Source: Hyphomicrobiales bacterium
GTDB taxonomy: Bacteria > Pseudomonadota > Alphaproteobacteria > Rhizobiales > Xanthobacteraceae
Reading direction: 5' to 3'
Length of the DNA: 54,544 nucleotides
NCBI GenBank assembly: GCA_016713235.1
Contig: JADJPN010000008.1
Location: 1 to 54,544, forward strand
Shown: positions 43,877 through 52,550 of the stretch, piece after piece
How the letters are laid out: every line of letters begins with the position of its first letter
How positions within the stretch are numbered: position 1 is the stretch's first letter
Made by a program: the position numbers and the translations under genes
Notes under the pieces: generated by a model
Database searches by the model: none
What the model was told of the DNA's origin: nothing
The model's input: only the letters and a program-made list of their open reading frames with translations

Positions 43877-44341
43877 CTAGTTTGCGAAGTCCTTGGGCCG
43901 AGCCTTCTTCGCCAGCGCATCCAACACGGCATTCGCCGTGCCTACCTCATCTTTATCGAGGAAGGCCGCCGCGACATCGACATACTCGCTGACTACCGCG
44001 CGCACCGGAATGTCGTGCCGGTGATAAAGCTCGTAAGCGCCTGCGCGCAACGTCGCCCGCAATACGCTCTCGATGCGCTTCAGCGGCCAGCCTTCGGTGA
44101 GTGTCTTGTCGATGATCGGATCGATGGTCGTCTGCTCGCGCACGACGCCCTCAACCACGTCGCGAAAATGCTTCTCTTCCGCTTCTTCGTAGCGCTCGCC
44201 CTCGATTTCGCGGCCAATCCAGTGCCGCTCGAATTCGGAGAGCACGTTCGGCAATGGCGAGGCGGCAATATCCATCTGGTAGAGCGCCTGCACCGCGGCG
44301 AGACGGGCCGCACTTCTTTCTTTAAGCGATGTCTTCGCCAT
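43877..44341 (-). CDS. nusB: Transcription antitermination protein NusB
   Basis: 154-residue all-helical protein that binds boxA RNA with S10 in rRNA antitermination. SAARLAAVQALYQMDIAASPL is the conserved arginine-rich start, and AGAYELYHRHDIPVRAVVSEYVDVAAAFLDKDEVGTANAVLDALA is the conserved C-terminal half. Start ATG 44341 fits the family. It sits between ribH and thiL, the usual alphaproteobacterial order. Confidence 0.97.
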   Translation of the reverse strand: MAKTSLKERSAARLAAVQALYQMDIAASPLPNVLSEFERHWIGREIEGERYEEAEEKHFRDVVEGVVREQTTIDPIIDKTLTEGWPLKRIESVLRATLRAGAYELYHRHDIPVRAVVSEYVDVAAAFLDKDEVGTANAVLDALAKKARPKDFAN

Positions 44342-44342
44342 G

Positions 44343-44816
44343 TTAGCGGCCGATCTGGGCGCGGGCGATCCGGACAAGCGCAAGTGCCGCGGATGCCGCT
44401 GACCCGCCGACATTTCCTTCTGTACGGCGTGCGCGCGCCCAAGCCTGTTCTTCGTTTTCGACCGTGAGAATCCCGTTGGCGACGGCGATCCGCTTTTCGA
44501 CGCCAAGCCGCATCAAAGCATGGGCGGATTCATAAGCGACGATGCCAAAATGCTCCGTCTCGCCACGGATTACGCAGCCCAACCCCACGACGCCGTCATA
44601 GCGTCCCGAACCGATTGCAATGGAAGCGGCGACAGGAATTTCGAGCGCACCCGGAACGCTGATGCGGTCTGCTTTCGCTTTGGCGGCCGCGATACGCTCC
44701 AGCGCGCCGGTGACAAGCTCGTCGGCAATAGCCTCATGAAAGCGCGCGTCAATAACGAGAAGCTTTGCGCCTTCGATCGGTGTTTCGGCTACCAGAGCCG
44801 CGGGTTTGAATACCAT
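44343..44816 (-). CDS. ribH: 6,7-dimethyl-8-ribityllumazine synthase
   Basis: Penultimate riboflavin enzyme, 157 residues, forming pentamers or icosahedra. SVPGALEIPVAASIAI and VVGLGCVIRGETEHFGIVAYESAHALMRLGVE supply the active site, with the catalytic His in GETEHF. Start ATG 44816 (MVFKPAALVAETPIEGAKLL). It is 19 bases after the ribE stop and one base before the nusB start. Confidence 0.96.
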   Translation of the reverse strand: MVFKPAALVAETPIEGAKLLVIDARFHEAIADELVTGALERIAAAKAKADRISVPGALEIPVAASIAIGSGRYDGVVGLGCVIRGETEHFGIVAYESAHALMRLGVEKRIAVANGILTVENEEQAWARARRTEGNVGGSAASAALALVRIARAQIGR

Positions 44817-44835
44817 GACGGCTGCGATACAGCCC

Positions 44836-45444
44836 TTAGCGGTACTCGGCAAGCCGCGCGACGTACCGCGCAAGCTGGTCGACTTCGAAGTTGACCTTGT
44901 CGCCCGCCTTGAGCCCGTTCCAGTTCGTAACCTGGAGGGTGTGCGGGATCAGATGCACCGAGAATTCCGAACCCTTCACCTCGTTCACCGTGAGCGAAAT
45001 CCCGTCGAGTGCAACCGATCCCTTCACCGCGATATAGCGCGCAAACGCATCCGGCACACGCAGCGTGATCTTTGACGACTGATCGAAATCCTCACGCGAA
45101 AGGACTTCTGCGATCCCATCAACATGGCCGCTGACCAGATGCCCGCCCAGTTCGTCGCCAAGCTTGAGCGAGCGCTCCAGATTGATCTTCTTGTTTGCGC
45201 GCCAGTCACCCGCGTTGGTAATGCGCAGCGTCTCCGGCCCGACATCGACCTCGAACCAGTCTTCGTCCCGGCCAACGACCGTGAGGCAAATGCCGTTGCA
45301 CATGATCGAAGCACCAAGATCGATGGTCTTCGCGTCATAGCGCGTGGCGATACGGAGCCGCTTTAGATTTTCCTTCGACGCAGGGTCAAAGCGGCCAGTT
45401 TCGGACCGGATCACGCCCACATCGGTTACAATGCCCGTAAACAT
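44836..45444 (-). CDS. ribE: Riboflavin synthase alpha subunit
   Basis: Dismutates two lumazines to riboflavin; 202 residues made of two similar barrels. Signature MFTGIVTDVG at the start, LGASIMCNGICLTV in the first repeat and VALDGISLTVNEV in the second, with HLVSGHVDG between. It lies three bases after the ribD stop. Confidence 0.97.
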   Translation of the reverse strand: MFTGIVTDVGVIRSETGRFDPASKENLKRLRIATRYDAKTIDLGASIMCNGICLTVVGRDEDWFEVDVGPETLRITNAGDWRANKKINLERSLKLGDELGGHLVSGHVDGIAEVLSREDFDQSSKITLRVPDAFARYIAVKGSVALDGISLTVNEVKGSEFSVHLIPHTLQVTNWNGLKAGDKVNFEVDQLARYVARLAEYR

Positions 45445-45447
45445 CTT

Positions 45448-46602
45448 CTACTTCCGGAACAGGCGGACCATGTGGTCTTCGCCGAGAACACGCTCTTCGA
45501 TGATCGCGAGTTTGGGGGACGCGAGCAAGGCGTCTAACGGCAACCCTTCGAGCGCATCGATCGCGGACCCGCCAAGCATGACCGGCGCACGCACCACCAC
45601 CGCTTCATCGACAAGGTCGTTCTGCAAGAGTGAAGCCGACAGCATCGGGCCGCCTTCGACGAGGAGCCGCGTGATGCCACGCTTACCGAGTTCAGCCATC
45701 GCATCCGCGATCACCGGCTTGCGCCAGCGGTCTTTTGTCGATTGCACGCGAATGACTTCGGCGCCCTTCTCCTCCAGCGCTTTCTGTGTCTCCGCCGGCG
45801 CATTTTCGCTTGCGATCACGATTAGTTTGCGCGCCTTTGCGGTCTGCACCAGCGCGGAGTCGAGCGGGATACGAAGTGAACCGTCCAGTACGACACGGAT
45901 CGGCGAGCGGTCCTCCATTCCGGGAAGCCGACAATCCAGCTTGGGATTGTCTGCAAGCACCGTCCCGCTGCCGACCATAATCGCGTCCGAGGTCGCGCGC
46001 AGAATATGCGCTTCCGCCATCGAGACGGATCCGGAAATCCGGGCCGGCTTTCTGCCCACGAGCCCCGTCTTGCCGTCGGCGGACACCGCGAGCTTCAGGA
46101 TAATATGTGGACGGCCGTCTCGTACCCGCCGGAAGTGCCCGGCATGATCGATCTTCGCCTGTGCGGCGCCTATGCCGACGATGGTTTCGATGCCCGCGTC
46201 GCGCAACATGCGGATGCCGTTTCCGGAGACGAGCGGATTGGGGTCTTCAATCGCAATCACGACGCGCCCCGCCCGCGCCTGGATCAGCGCATTCGCGCAA
46301 GGCGGCGTCTTCGACTGATGCGCACAAGGCTCGAGCGTCACATAGACCGTCGCACCTTTTGCCGCCTCGCCCGCGATCTTTAGCGCTTCGGTCTCGGCGT
46401 GCGGGCGGCCGCCTTTCGCAGTGACCCCGCGCGCGATGATGACTGGCGCCGCACCGCTCGTCTTGACGACAATGGCGCCAACGGATGGATTGGGCGCGGC
46501 CATGCCCATGTTACGGCGGCCATATTGAAGCGCGGCGTCCATGAACCGCACATCGTCGGCGCCGTAAGACGAAGCCACTTTCGCGATTTGCCGTGCGTTC
46601 AT
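45448..46602 (-). CDS. ribD: Bifunctional diaminohydroxyphosphoribosylaminopyrimidine deaminase / 5-amino-6-(5-phosphoribosylamino)uracil reductase
   Basis: Second and third riboflavin steps; 384 residues. The N-terminal zinc deaminase domain has PNPSVGAIVV, HAETEAL and the cysteine pair in LEPCAHQSKTPPCANAL. The C-terminal reductase domain has KLAVSADGKTGL and LLVEGGPMLSASLLQNDLVDEAVV. Its start ATG overlaps the nrdR stop (ATGA). Confidence 0.97.
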   Translation of the reverse strand: MNARQIAKVASSYGADDVRFMDAALQYGRRNMGMAAPNPSVGAIVVKTSGAAPVIIARGVTAKGGRPHAETEALKIAGEAAKGATVYVTLEPCAHQSKTPPCANALIQARAGRVVIAIEDPNPLVSGNGIRMLRDAGIETIVGIGAAQAKIDHAGHFRRVRDGRPHIILKLAVSADGKTGLVGRKPARISGSVSMAEAHILRATSDAIMVGSGTVLADNPKLDCRLPGMEDRSPIRVVLDGSLRIPLDSALVQTAKARKLIVIASENAPAETQKALEEKGAEVIRVQSTKDRWRKPVIADAMAELGKRGITRLLVEGGPMLSASLLQNDLVDEAVVVRAPVMLGGSAIDALEGLPLDALLASPKLAIIEERVLGEDHMVRLFRK

Positions 46603-47073
46603 TCCGCGCCTTTAGGCCGCTCGCCTTCGGCAAGCTCGCCGAGTACGTCTTCGAAGTCTTTCGGATCACGGAAGTTGCGATAGACCGAAGCGAAGCGGAC
46701 GTAAGCTACGTCATCGAGCTGCTTCAACCCGTCCATGACAAGTTCGCCGATAGTCTCCGAGTTGATTTCCTCGTCGCCCGAGCTTTCCAGTCGGCGCACG
46801 ATGCCCGACACCATCTGGTCGATGCGGTCCGGATCGACGGGACGCTTGCGCAGCGCGATCTGCACCGAACGCAAAAGCTTGTCCCGATCGAACGGCGTGC
46901 GGCGGCCGTTGCGCTTCAATACCGTGAGCTCGCGTAACTGCACGCGCTCGAAGGTCGTGAAGCGCTGGCCGCATTGCGGGCACACACGACGGCGACGGAT
47001 CGCGGCCGAATCTTCGGTCGGCCGCAGAGTCCTTCACCTGCGTGTCGGCATTACCGCAAAAGGGGCACCGCAT
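46599..47073 (-). CDS. nrdR: Transcriptional repressor NrdR (frame break)
   Basis: ATP/dATP-sensing repressor of ribonucleotide reductase genes; about 157 residues. The zinc ribbon starts MRCPFCGNADTQVKDS; after one extra base near 47025 the other frame continues RPTEDSAAIRRRRVCPQCGQRFTTFERVQLRELTVLKRNGRR, giving the full four-cysteine ribbon and the ATP-cone (FDRDKLLRSVQIALRKRPV). It is coupled to ribD and follows glyA in the conserved glyA-nrdR-rib order. Confidence 0.93.
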
Positions 47074-47100
47074 GATCTATGCCCTCACCTTCAATTGCAC

Positions 47101-48408
47101 TCACTGATAGATCGGGAAACGCTCGAGAAGCTTCGTCACCTTCTCGCGTACCGCGGCTTCGATCATCGAGTCTTCCTCAACGCCTTTTTGCGACAGCACG
47201 TTCAACACTTCCGCGATGTAATCGCCGACCAGTTGGAATTCCTTCACGCCGAAGCCGCGCGTCGTGCAGGCCGGCGAACCGAGACGGATACCCGACGTAA
47301 CGGCCGGCTTCTCGGGGTCGAACGGAATGCCGTTCTTGTTGCAGGTGATATAGGCGCGGCCGAGCGCGTTCTCCGAAATCCTTCCGGTGAGACGCTTCGG
47401 GCGCAGATCGACCAGCATTACATGCGTGTCGGTGCCGCCCGAGACGATGTCGAAGCCATGCGAGCGAAGATTTTCCGCGAGCGCTTTTGCATTCTCGACG
47501 ACGTTCTTCGCATACAATTTATAAGAGGGCTGCAATGCTTCCGCGAAGGCAACGGCCTTGCCCGCGATGACGTGCATCAGCGGCCCGCCTTGCAAGCCCG
47601 GAAATACTGCCGAGTTGATCTTCTTGGCCAGCGCTTCGTCGTTCGTGAGCACGAGACCGCCACGCGGCCCGCGCAGCGTCTTGTGCGTCGTCGCCGTCAC
47701 GATATGCGCGTGCGGGAACGGTGAAGGATGCGCGCCACCGGCCACGAGTCCTGCAAAGTGCGCCATGTCGACCATGAACAATGCGCCGACACTGTCCGCG
47801 ATCTTGCGGAAGCGCGCAAAATCGATCTGCCGCGGATAAGCGGAACCACCGGCGACGATCACCTTCGGCTGATGTTCCTTCGCGAGTTGCTCCACCGCAT
47901 CGTAGTCGATGCGGTGATCGTCCGGGCTGACGCCATAAGGCACGGCCTTGAACCATTTGCCGGACATGTTCACCGGCGAGCCGTGCGTGAGGTGACCGCC
48001 CGCCGCCAGGTTGAGCCCGAGGAAGGTATCGCCCGGCTTCATCACCGCCATGAAGGCGGCCTGGTTGGCCTGGCTTCCGGAATTCGGCTGCACGTTTGCG
48101 AAAGCGCAGCCGAACAGCTTCTTGGCGCGCTCGATTGCAAGCGTCTCGACCTGATCGACCCACTCGCAGCCGCCGTAATAGCGTTTGCCCGGATAGCCCT
48201 CGGCATACTTATTCGTAAGCACCGAGCCCTGCGCTTCCAGCACCGCCTTGGATACGATGTTCTCGGAAGCGATGAGTTCGATCTCGTGCCGCTGACGGCC
48301 GAGTTCGCCTTTCACCGCGCCAAAGATTTCAGGATCGCTCTGTTCGAGCGTGGCGGTGAAAAAGCGGTTCGCATCGTTGCGATCCGCCATCGGATCGGTC
48401 GCGGGCAT
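47101..48408 (-). CDS. glyA: Serine hydroxymethyltransferase
   Basis: PLP enzyme interconverting serine and glycine with tetrahydrofolate; 435 residues. The cofactor lysine lies in VTATTHKTLRGPRGG; other motifs are LIASENIVSKAV, NKYAEGYPGKRYYGGCEWVD and VQPNSGSQANQAA. Start ATG 48408 or 48390 (MADRNDANRFF). First gene of the glyA-nrdR-ribD-ribE-ribH-nusB-thiL run. Confidence 0.98.
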   Translation of the reverse strand: MPATDPMADRNDANRFFTATLEQSDPEIFGAVKGELGRQRHEIELIASENIVSKAVLEAQGSVLTNKYAEGYPGKRYYGGCEWVDQVETLAIERAKKLFGCAFANVQPNSGSQANQAAFMAVMKPGDTFLGLNLAAGGHLTHGSPVNMSGKWFKAVPYGVSPDDHRIDYDAVEQLAKEHQPKVIVAGGSAYPRQIDFARFRKIADSVGALFMVDMAHFAGLVAGGAHPSPFPHAHIVTATTHKTLRGPRGGLVLTNDEALAKKINSAVFPGLQGGPLMHVIAGKAVAFAEALQPSYKLYAKNVVENAKALAENLRSHGFDIVSGGTDTHVMLVDLRPKRLTGRISENALGRAYITCNKNGIPFDPEKPAVTSGIRLGSPACTTRGFGVKEFQLVGDYIAEVLNVLSQKGVEEDSMIEAAVREKVTKLLERFPIYQ

Positions 48409-48548
48409 TGCTGGCCTCCGGCCTTTAGGGATTGAGCGGGTTTCGGCCTAACATAGCCGACCCCCAAAAAGAAGCGCGGCCTAGTGATCCAACGTCGGGC
48501 GGAGTACGCCGGAAGCGAAAGCAAGCATTGGCGACGAGACGCGAGTGT

Positions 48549-48830
48549 CTAGCCGCCACTATCCTTGGCAAGTCTGCGCCGAAGCTTGGCGACAGCCAGT
48601 TGCTCGAGACTTTGCGGGCTGGCGCTCGCCGGCCCCATCACCACGACCTCGGTCCCGGTCGCGACGTCGATGGCGGCAACGCGGACCACACCGCCGATCG
48701 GGCGCATTTCCACGATCACTTCGCTTTCGCCTTTGGCGGGCATTGCAGGAGCCCTCGAGTCGCTGGAGGCCTCACCATGCGGCCAGCGGCGAAGCGCGGC
48801 AAGCGGATGCTCGGCCTCGGCGTAAATCAT
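48549..48830 (-). CDS. DUF6898-like small protein
   Basis: Up to 93 residues; the conserved part is the last 65 (EVIVEMRPIGGVVRVAAIDVATGTEVVVMGPASASPQSLEQLAVAKLRRRL). It resembles a short alphaproteobacterial family commonly found beside glyA; function unknown. The first 28 residues look unlike homologues, so the start may be ATG 48746 (MPAKGESEVI). The 160 bases upstream hold no recognisable feature. Confidence 0.65.
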   Translation of the reverse strand: MIYAEAEHPLAALRRWPHGEASSDSRAPAMPAKGESEVIVEMRPIGGVVRVAAIDVATGTEVVVMGPASASPQSLEQLAVAKLRRRLAKDSGG

Positions 48831-48992
48831 TGGCCCCGTGCTAAAAATACAGGCTTCAACATGGGTGCCTGGTCACGACTTATCGAACGAGTTGATTCTG
48901 GAGATTCGCCGGAGCGTTCAGAATGCCGGACTCCAACTGCCGCCGGAGTCTTAGCGCCCCTGGTTACGCACGACGAGTAACACCACCGCGGC

Positions 48993-49466
48993 TTAAGCCG
49001 CCTGCCGCTCCAGCGTCCGCTTGAGCGAAGCCGTCCACTCCGGAATGAGTGTCATCAGCTTGGTGTGCCACGCGCTCTGGCTTTGCTCGCCAGCAATGTA
49101 GAAGCTTACCGACCATTCGATAAACGTGCTCTGCGGCTCGACGACCGGAAGTACCGTTACCGTCCCGCTATAGCGAATAGGATCAGGACGCACACTCTCG
49201 CCCGTCGAGGGAAATTCGAACGGCTCAAGCCCGAGATAAGTAAAAGTGCGATGCTCGTCCGAGTGTTCGCACAGGCGCTGCCTGATCCAGCGACCGGCAT
49301 AACAGAACCGCCGGATAGCACCGACTTCATCTCCTCCTTTGGCGTGTTCTATTGCGCTCTCCGTCACGCCTTCGATGTAGACGGGATAATTGTTGAAGTC
49401 GCGAAGCAGCGACCACACTTTCTCGACTGGATGATCGAGCACGGTGCTGTAGTAAGCTATTGTCAT
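48993..49466 (-). CDS. SRPBCC family protein
   Basis: 157-residue START-like helix-grip protein (MTIAYYSTVLDHPVEKVWSLLRDFNNYPVYIEGVTESAIE, then SFIEWSVSFYI read as TFIEWSVSFYIAGE and a C-terminal long helix LKRTLERQAA). Family members bind hydrophobic ligands or polyketide/sterol-like molecules; the ligand here is unknown. Start ATG 49466 has AAAGGGAG upstream. It is separated from ldtR by a terminator. Confidence 0.85.
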   Translation of the reverse strand: MTIAYYSTVLDHPVEKVWSLLRDFNNYPVYIEGVTESAIEHAKGGDEVGAIRRFCYAGRWIRQRLCEHSDEHRTFTYLGLEPFEFPSTGESVRPDPIRYSGTVTVLPVVEPQSTFIEWSVSFYIAGEQSQSAWHTKLMTLIPEWTASLKRTLERQAA

Positions 49467-49559
49467 GTCGCTCTCCCTTTCGTTAAGAACGACACGTAGC
49501 TTCCGCGCATCTCGCGCGACACCCGATTTCACGACTGCATCACCCGATTTCGCGGGCAT

Positions 49560-49587
49560 AAAAAAGCCCCGGCGTTTCGCCGGGGCT
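49560..49587 (-). terminator. Rho-independent terminator of ldtR
   Basis: Perfect 10-bp stem AGCCCCGGCG/CGCCGGGGCT with a three-base loop, followed by TTTTTA on the minus strand, 27 bases after the ldtR stop. Confidence 0.88.
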
Positions 49588-49613
49588 GATTGTTGTAATG
49601 CGTCGCCTGATGC

Positions 49614-50123
49614 TTAGAGACGATAGAGGATCTGATCTGTCCAGAAGCGCTCGAGGCGCTGCAAGGCCTTGTTCAGAACTTGAAGATCCTCGGAACCGAT
49701 GCCGCCGACCTTCTCGAGCGTGCGAATGTGCTTCTGGTAAAGCTCTTCGACGATCTCGTGCACTTCCTTGCCTTTGTCGGTGAGGCTGATGCGCACCGAA
49801 CGGCGGTCGACTCGCGAACGCTGGTGATGCAGGTAGCCCATCTCGACCAGCTTCTTCAGATTATAGGAAACGTTTGAGCCGAGATAATAACCGCGCGTGC
49901 GCAGCTCTCCGGCCGTGAGTTCGCTGCCGCCGATGTTGAACAGCAAGAGCGCCTGTACGCTGTTGATGTCCGAACGGCCGCGACGATCGAATTCATCCTT
50001 GATCACGTCGAGCAGACGGCGATGCAGCCGTTCCACAAGCGTCAACGCCTCGAGATACGGCGTCTTCAGCTCCTCGAAGGATTCAAGCGGTTCGGCTTGC
50101 GCCGCGCGCGCTACGTTTTTCAT
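49614..50123 (-). CDS. ldtR: MarR-family regulator LdtR
   Basis: 169-residue winged-helix regulator. LVERLHRRLLDVIKDEFDRRGRSDINSVQALLLFNIGGSELTAGELRTRGYYLGSNVSYNLKKLVEMGYLHHQRSRVDRRSVRISLTDKG matches the LdtR group known from Liberibacter and rhizobia, where it controls an L,D-transpeptidase gene and osmotic tolerance. No ldt gene is in the window. A dyad about 60 bases upstream may be an autoregulatory site. Confidence 0.88.
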   Translation of the reverse strand: MKNVARAAQAEPLESFEELKTPYLEALTLVERLHRRLLDVIKDEFDRRGRSDINSVQALLLFNIGGSELTAGELRTRGYYLGSNVSYNLKKLVEMGYLHHQRSRVDRRSVRISLTDKGKEVHEIVEELYQKHIRTLEKVGGIGSEDLQVLNKALQRLERFWTDQILYRL

Positions 50124-50182
50124 GTTCTACGCCCCGTGTTCTGTTCTTCGTTTTTTTGCCGGCGGAGTTTTCTTCCGCTCGT

Positions 50183-50200
50183 TGTGCATCTTTGTACACA
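50183..50200. promoter_or_regulatory. Candidate operator upstream of ldtR
   Basis: TGTGCA-N6-TACACA (18 bases; five of six arm positions complementary) lies 60-77 bases upstream of the ldtR start. MarR regulators commonly bind such dyads near their own promoter; binding here is inference. Confidence 0.35.
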
Positions 50201-50312
50201 GAACGCGAAAAGGAAGCCTTAAATTGAATGATAAATGGATCGTCAGGAATCAGCCTTGCCAATTCCTTTATGAGGCGCCGAAAAGCCTTTTAAATTGCGG
50301 TCTTGTCGCGTT

Positions 50313-51212
50313 TCAGCACGGCCGCGCGCCGCGACCTGCCTCAATCTGGAACGTCGCGTGCACAATTCCGAAACGATGTTCGAGGCCCTCGCGCGCATCT
50401 TTCAGAAAAGCATCGTCGAGACCCGCTTGCGGACGCACGAGGTGCACGGTCAGCGCAACTTCCGTCGTGCTCATCGCCCAGATGTGCAGATGATGCACGT
50501 TTGAAACACCGGGCAACGCCGCAAGGTAGTTCTCCACCTCTACCCTATCGATACGCGGCGGCACCATATCGAGTGAAAGATTGATGCTGTCGCGCGCTAG
50601 CGACCACGTACTCCACAAGATCACAAGCGCAATCGCGACGCTGATCGCCGGATCGAGCCAGAGCCAGCTGGTATAGAGAATGAGAACGCCTGCCGCGACC
50701 ACGCCTAAGGACACGGCGGCATCCGCCGCCATGTGCAAATAAGCACCCTGGATGTTGATGTCGTCGTGCCGGCCGCGAAAAAACAAGAGTGCGGTCGCCG
50801 CGTTGATGACGACGCCGAGCGCCGCAACGGCAATCACCGTCGTGCTCGCAATAGGCTGCGGATCGAAAAAGCGCTGCACGGCCTCGACCAAAATCCATGC
50901 GACAGCCGCGATCAGAAGCGCAGCATTCGCAAGCGCCGCCAGAATGGACGCACGCCGATAGCCGTAGGTGCGAAGTGCTGTCGCGGGCTTGCGTGCGAGC
51001 CAGGCTGCGAACCACGCAATCACAAGACCCGCTACGTCTGAAAGATTGTGCCCGGCGTCGGCAATCAGCGCCAGCGATTGCGACAGAAATCCGAAAACGA
51101 ACTCCGCCGCGACGAAAACGAGATTGAGCGCGATCCCGATTGCAAAAGCTCGGTCGTAGCGAACGGGACCGTGGGAGTGTCCTGCGTGCGAATGATCGTG
51201 TCCGCCATGCAT
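50313..51212 (-). CDS. Cation diffusion facilitator (Zn/Co/Cd efflux) transporter
   Basis: 299-residue inner-membrane metal/proton antiporter with six helices and a cytoplasmic C-terminal domain. A His-rich N-terminus (HGGHDHSHAGHSHG), metal-site HxxxD/DxxxD pairs in ADAGHNLSDVAGL and HMAADAAVSLGVV, and a C-terminal VHHLHIWAMSTTEVALTVHLV are typical of CzcD/ZitB types. Start ATG 51212 is seven bases after the mmsB stop, so it is co-transcribed with the valine genes. Confidence 0.93.
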   Translation of the reverse strand: MHGGHDHSHAGHSHGPVRYDRAFAIGIALNLVFVAAEFVFGFLSQSLALIADAGHNLSDVAGLVIAWFAAWLARKPATALRTYGYRRASILAALANAALLIAAVAWILVEAVQRFFDPQPIASTTVIAVAALGVVINAATALLFFRGRHDDINIQGAYLHMAADAAVSLGVVAAGVLILYTSWLWLDPAISVAIALVILWSTWSLARDSINLSLDMVPPRIDRVEVENYLAALPGVSNVHHLHIWAMSTTEVALTVHLVRPQAGLDDAFLKDAREGLEHRFGIVHATFQIEAGRGARPC

Positions 51213-51219
51213 CTGCCGC

Positions 51220-52107
51220 TCAGGACTTTCGCAGATAGTTGATAATGCCGGAGAAATCTTTCCCCGCTTCGCCGCTATCGGCATACTTCTGATAGAGCGA
51301 CGAAGCGTTGGCGCCGAGTGGGGTGCTTGCGCCTGCGGACTTCGCCGCTTCCTGCGAAAGCTTCAGATCTTTCAGCATCATCGCCGCGGTGAAACCCGCA
51401 GCATAGTCACGGTTCGCGGGCGAAGTCGGCACCGGCCCCGGCACCGGACAATAGGTCGTCATCGACCAGCACTGTCCGGAAGACTTCGAGGAAATATCGA
51501 ACAGCTTCTGCTTGTCTAGGCCGAGCTTCTCCGCAAGCACAAAGGCTTCGGATACCGCAATCATCGAAATACCGAGGATCATGTTGTTGCAGATCTTCGC
51601 CGCCTGCCCCGCACCGGCTGCACCCGCATGCACGATGGTCTTACCCATCTGCTCCAGCACCGGCTTTGCTTTGGCAAAGGCGGCGTCCGAACCGCCGACC
51701 ATGAAGGTGAGCGTTCCACCCTGCGCGCCGCCGACACCACCGGAAACCGGCGCGTCCAGCATGAGAAAGCCCTTCTTCTCGGCTTCTGCGATCACCGCGC
51801 GCGCGGTTTCGACATCGATGGTCGAACAATCGATGAACACCGCGCCAGGTTTCGCGCTCGTGAACACACCACCATTGCCGAGATAAACATCGCGCACATG
51901 CTGGCCCGCGGGCAGCATCGTGACCACGAAGTCCATTTCGCTAGCGGCGTCGCCAATTTCCTTCGCAGCCTTGCCGCCCGCTTCCGCGAGCTTCGCCGGG
52001 GCCGCCGGCGTCACGTCATAACCGCTGACCGCGTGCCCCGCCTTGATCAGGTTCTGCGCCATCGGCAAACCCATATTGCCAAGCCCGATGAATCCGATTT
52101 TCGCCAT
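51220..52107 (-). CDS. mmsB: 3-hydroxyisobutyrate dehydrogenase
   Basis: Oxidises 3-hydroxyisobutyrate to methylmalonate semialdehyde with NAD+ in valine breakdown; 295 residues. Starts MAKIGFIGLGNMGLPMAQNL (signature of the family), with the substrate loop DAPVSGGVGGAQGGTLTFMVGG and catalytic Lys in GAGQAAKICNNMILG. It follows DUF6163 and the hydrolase gene of the same pathway. Confidence 0.95.
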   Translation of the reverse strand: MAKIGFIGLGNMGLPMAQNLIKAGHAVSGYDVTPAAPAKLAEAGGKAAKEIGDAASEMDFVVTMLPAGQHVRDVYLGNGGVFTSAKPGAVFIDCSTIDVETARAVIAEAEKKGFLMLDAPVSGGVGGAQGGTLTFMVGGSDAAFAKAKPVLEQMGKTIVHAGAAGAGQAAKICNNMILGISMIAVSEAFVLAEKLGLDKQKLFDISSKSSGQCWSMTTYCPVPGPVPTSPANRDYAAGFTAAMMLKDLKLSQEAAKSAGASTPLGANASSLYQKYADSGEAGKDFSGIINYLRKS

Positions 52108-52124
52108 GCTGGCCTCACCGCAAA

Positions 52125-52550
52125 TTATTGATTGTCTTCCTCGTAAACCTTGAACCGCACCAGAACGAACGCGGCAACAAACAACACTTCGACGCTCGTG
52201 AGCAGCACAAGAAGCCCCGCAAGCTCCGCGAACACGATGCCCGCCGAGATTTGCGTCGCGACCACGATCAGCCAGAGCGTCGCGCCCCAGGCCGAACCGA
52301 GCCACAGCGCAACGCCTGCAACGACATCGATCACCGCGAAGAAAATCGTCCACGCCTGCGCATGCATGCGCATGGCCACGAACGGCGTGCCGAGCGGCAA
52401 CCCGCAAATGATCGCCCAGCCGATCAGCCCTTTGAACATCATGAAGCCGCCGGCGATGCGCTGGAAATGAATCATGCGCTGCCGCCACGGTTTCACCTTC
52501 ACGGAGTCGCGGCCGATGGCTTCGTCGAGCGGGTCTTCGTAAAGGCTCAA
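52125..52550 (-). CDS. DUF6163-like membrane protein
   Basis: 141 residues with four membrane helices (FKGLIGWAIICGL, IFFAVIDVVAGVALWLG, LWLIVVATQISAGIVFA and LVLLTSVEVLFVAAFVLV) and a charged N-terminus. It resembles a small uncharacterised alphaproteobacterial family. The TTG start overlaps the hydrolase stop (TTGA). Its place inside the valine operon suggests a linked role, but none is known. Confidence 0.75.
   Translation of the reverse strand: MSLYEDPLDEAIGRDSVKVKPWRQRMIHFQRIAGGFMMFKGLIGWAIICGLPLGTPFVAMRMHAQAWTIFFAVIDVVAGVALWLGSAWGATLWLIVVATQISAGIVFAELAGLLVLLTSVEVLFVAAFVLVRFKVYEEDNQ

Noticed and set aside
48409..48548. Glycine riboswitch upstream of glyA
   Set aside because: The short GC-rich leader does not show the tandem aptamer architecture.
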